Positions 61,271 to 64,000 of a DNA stretch of 64,000 bases are shown one piece after another. The DNA is from Actinomucor elegans (lineage: Eukaryota; Mucoromycota; Mucoromycetes; Mucorales; Mucoraceae): NCBI GenBank assembly GCA_026027325.1, contig JAMSLZ010000005.1, forward strand, positions 1,860,001 through 1,924,000. The letters are read 5' to 3'. The notes under the pieces are model-generated. The model saw only the letters and a list, made by a program, of their open reading frames with translations, was not told the origin of the DNA and did no database searches. Numbering within the stretch: position 1 is the stretch's first letter; every line of letters begins with the position of its first letter. Made by a program: the position numbers and the translations under genes.

Positions 61271-61951
61271 TTGATAAGCAATCGTTCAACTGTAACACAG
61301 GTATATTTGTCAATAATTATCTGCAAATTATAGGTCTTTCATATAATACATCTCTAGGCCAATCCCGGTTTAATAGCGTGTCCAATACACAATCCTTAGA
61401 ATATATTACTATAATTATTGAAAAATAAGCTCCGGTAAACGAACTTTGGTCCTAGCTATATACAGGTTTGAATAAACTGTACTTGTCGTGTTCAAACCTC
61501 TTTTACCATGTTAATATCAAAACTAGCTATCGCTTGTCTAATCATTTGAAGTTATCGGGTATGTATAACTGCTAAACATGTTAGTTTTGTTGAAATGCCT
61601 ACCATAACTGGAAATTTTCCATCTAGAAATAGATTATTAATGCTTCTTTCATTTTCCAACATCTACTAGCTGCAATATCGAGTAAAATTGTACATCTCAT
61701 TATAATAAAATAATCCATATACATTCTTCCAGCAGCCCTCGATAACTTGCAACCATCAAATTAAACATTCAAATAAACGACGGGTCAGTATGGATACTGA
61801 GATAAACTTGACAGATAAAATAGACGTAATCCAGCAATGAAGCGGCTGTAATAAAGCTTTTAATGATCATCATATTTATAAATAAAGGATCCAATAGGCA
61901 CTCATTCAGTGTCATCTAATCAACTGTACAAAAAAAAAATGGTCCTCTTTT

Positions 61952-62274
61952 CTATTGCTGTCCTCCCATTTGTTGCATCTTTTCTCCAACTTTAGAGTTA
62001 ACATCAATAAATTTGGCTACACAACGATCGATACAAACAGCTTCTCCTTGGGTTAAGTCTGCTTGAACGTATTCTTTAGAGATACACTTTTTGTGACAAG
62101 AGTCAGCAATTCTATTTTTGCAATAATAATGAGTTGCTTATTCAAATCCGATTGATTGAGCAATTACCTGTTGAACAAATCAGTAACCATTTCAAGCTCT
62201 TGTTCAGCCAAAGCAATGTTTTGAGGGTTAACAGCTTGTTGCTGTTGCATACCACCACCACCGAAGAAAGACAT
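61952..62274 (-). CDS. TIM10: Mitochondrial intermembrane-space chaperone Tim10
   Basis: Small Tim protein that, with Tim9, escorts hydrophobic precursors across the intermembrane space. Two exons, 62168-62274 and 61952-62111; 88 aa, the normal size. The twin CX3C motifs are present: SCHKKC and VCIDRC, forming two disulfides after import through Mia40. The N-terminal MSFFGGGG and the NPQNIALAEQELEMVTDLFN helix fit Tim10 rather than Tim9, Tim8 or Tim13. Too short to show as a long open frame because of the intron. Confidence 0.93.
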
Positions 62275-62764
62275 TATGTTATATAAAGTAGGGAAGGAGA
62301 AAACATGATTATCAGAGATAAACAAGGGCCAACATACTTCAAAAAGGCCGTCACGTTCCTTTTTTTTTCACTGTGAGTTCAATTAAACACCAACTTCTCT
62401 TTGGTCCATTCTCATCCATTTATTCCATATTATACTATCGATTTTTATACGAACAAAAAAAAACTTTTGCATATGACAACCGTTGTTTGTTTAAATATTG
62501 GCATACGCAAAAATTTGAGAAGAGACACTGAGAAGTGATCGGCATAAAGTTCTCTAGCATTAAAAACTGAATCAGTGCAACTATCAAATTACATTTTTTT
62601 GTTGAAAATTTTAATAAATGCTAATTGCTAATCAACTGCGAAATCGGATCAGGATCGGTCGAGGGATCTATAGATCTTTAACATTAGACAAATTGTATGC
62701 CTATACACCCAATCTCCAAAGTATATTAATATATCTGAAAACTTCACTTAAATTATGGTTCTGG

Positions 62765-62840
62765 ATGATGCAGTAGTTTACTCTGAATTTGTACTATTGA
62801 TCAGATGCAAAATTAGACCAGATTCGGTCAAGGAATGTTG
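62765..62840 (+). repeat. Dispersed repeat family copy
   Basis: GATGCAGTAGTTTACTCTGAATTTGTACT, TGATCAGATGCAAAATTAGACC and AGATTCGGTCAAGGAAT in family order; a second copy lies about 130 bp upstream. Confidence 0.65.
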
Positions 62841-63464
62841 TGATGTTAATAAATTTCGCATAATCCAACTAGTTTCTCACTTCTTTCCATGCTTCAATAA
62901 GCTTTTATGATATGATGTCGAACACAAAATAACTGTTTGAATAACACAAGTTTAAAGCATGAGTTAAGATCAACCAATATTCAAGCGGTTTTAAACCGCT
63001 CATTGCGATTTTTAAAGAATTTTATTAATGACTTCAAAAACAAGTACTTGCCCTTCCGCTTCTTCAGAATGTCTCCTAAATTTTATGGTGAGGATTGCCA
63101 GGCTCCTCAAAATTTAGCTATAAACCAGTGCTTCAAATCAATGCCTTCGGAGGGCTGATCTTTGCAAACAGAAAACTATACATCTTCAAGCAAAAACATA
63201 TACTGCATCATCAATAGTCATCAGCAAGTAGCTCACCCCCATGCCTAGATATACACCTCTCATTGGATATTGACAATGCTATAGATTTTTGTGTGCAGTC
63301 AAGTTTGATGCCCAAATGATATTTTTGATTTCTCTTTTAAACCAACTTTTGAGTAATACAAATGTTCTGATGTACACGCAAAGTGTATTAGCAAAGTTTA
63401 AACAGAAATTAAACTTTGCATTAAATAATGTAAATAGTATATTGTATTTCCTTAATTCGTAAAG

Positions 63465-63469
<5 letters not shown>

Positions 63470-63528
<59 letters not shown>
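63470..63528. repeat. Poly(T)59 homopolymer
   Basis: Longest homopolymer in the window. Confidence 0.95.
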
Positions 63529-63530
<2 letters not shown>

Positions 63531-63699
63531 ATTGCAACATTATTCAAACAATTCAAGTTTAATTTCCCATCTGATGACAAGTACATCTGTAGAATGAAAA
63601 ACTGCATCTGTTAAAACTATTATTTGACCAAATTTCAAAAGACATACTATTTAATTTTAGTAATTGGTCGTGAAGGGCGTGCATTTTGTATATCCTAGT

Positions 63700-63790
63700 T
63701 CTAATCAATCGATCTCTCAAACTGATTCCGAATCTGTTATCGTATCTGATTAACAGCTTATATGCATAATAAACTACTGTATCTAGAGTC
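63700..63790 (-). repeat. Dispersed repeat family copy
   Basis: Reverse complement reads TCTAGATACAGTAGTTTATTATGCATAT, TTAATCAGATACGATAACAGATTCGG and GAGAGATCGATTG. Confidence 0.65.
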
Positions 63791-64000
63791 TTTAATAAAG
63801 GGTAACTGAACTCATTGGTTTTCACCCTGAGTTTTCGTGTATTGATCGATATCCAGTACCTTTCTCTAAATTTTTATTAGAAAAACTTGAGTAGAATGCC
63901 CAAAAGCTTCTTTTTAATTTAAATAATGTAAGAGATAGATAAAATTGAGTTATTAGTTATTAGGGATAAGAGGGTGTTTAAAGACCCTCTTTTTATTATT

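Larger units (their letters stand above)
58544..61951. other. Long repeat-bearing intergenic region
   Basis: About 3.4 kb. Dispersed-repeat copies at 59390-59466 (+) and about 61193-61270 (-), with a further minus copy near 61330-61410. Holds a possible zinc-finger gene relic at 60493-60712. No intact gene seen. Confidence 0.6.
62275..64000. other. Intergenic to window end
   Basis: Tim10 promoter at the left. Dispersed-repeat copies at about 62628-62700 and 62765-62840 (+) and 63700-63790 (-). T59 at 63470-63528. A short hairpin with T tail at 63967-63995. Frames at 62937-63158 and 63559-63825 lie in or next to repeat sequence and show no family. Confidence 0.6.

Overview
The window looks like nuclear DNA of an early-diverging filamentous fungus, most likely Mucoromycota (Mucorales-like). 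Reasons: it is AT-rich; almost every gene has several 50-70 nt GT-AG introns; and the gene set is fungal (division-1 chitin synthase, END3, Sec4/Rab8, Siz-type SUMO ligase, mitochondrial Lon, TIM10). A UDP-glucuronate decarboxylase is present, which ascomycete yeasts lack. Compact genes alternate with long AT-rich stretches full of a degenerate dispersed repeat. No species is claimed.

Layout. 0-8 kb: 3' end of a Dap1/MAPR heme protein facing a UDP-glucuronate decarboxylase; Rab8/Sec4 GTPase; PEX7; a putatively N-myristoylated methyltransferase. 10-21 kb: pyruvate kinase, ribosomal protein eL36, END3, Siz/PIAS SUMO E3 ligase. 21.5-31.7 kb: NOP15-like nucleolar RRM protein, chitin synthase, universal-stress-domain protein, 12-TM amino-acid/choline-type permease. 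35-38.4 kb: mitochondrial Lon. 39.4-40.5 kb: a 436-bp near-perfect inverted repeat. 41-46.4 kb: GATA factor with a degenerate second finger; F-box/LRR protein. 47.6-53.4 kb: a large inverted duplication with two divergent genes for 111-aa secreted eight-cysteine proteins. 53.7-62.3 kb: kelch membrane protein, Sel1-MYND protein, a 174-aa orphan, TIM10. The ends of the window are repeat-rich.

How the genes fit together. These are mostly unrelated housekeeping genes. A loose theme is polarised growth and the cell surface: Sec4/Rab8 secretion, END3 endocytosis, chitin synthase, nucleotide-sugar supply and permease. Convergent neighbours are very close (27, 38 and 60 bp between stop codons), so 3' ends probably overlap.

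Most unusual points. (1) In the secreted pair, promoter, 5' leader and signal peptide are almost identical and the 3' flank is well conserved, yet the mature proteins are only about half identical. (2) The inverted duplication is best conserved near its centre. (3) The 436-bp hairpin-forming repeat. (4) Microexons of 4, 8 and 13 nt, each required for reading frame and family alignment. Exon joins were worked out by hand from splice sites, phase and family alignment; all statements of identity are by eye.
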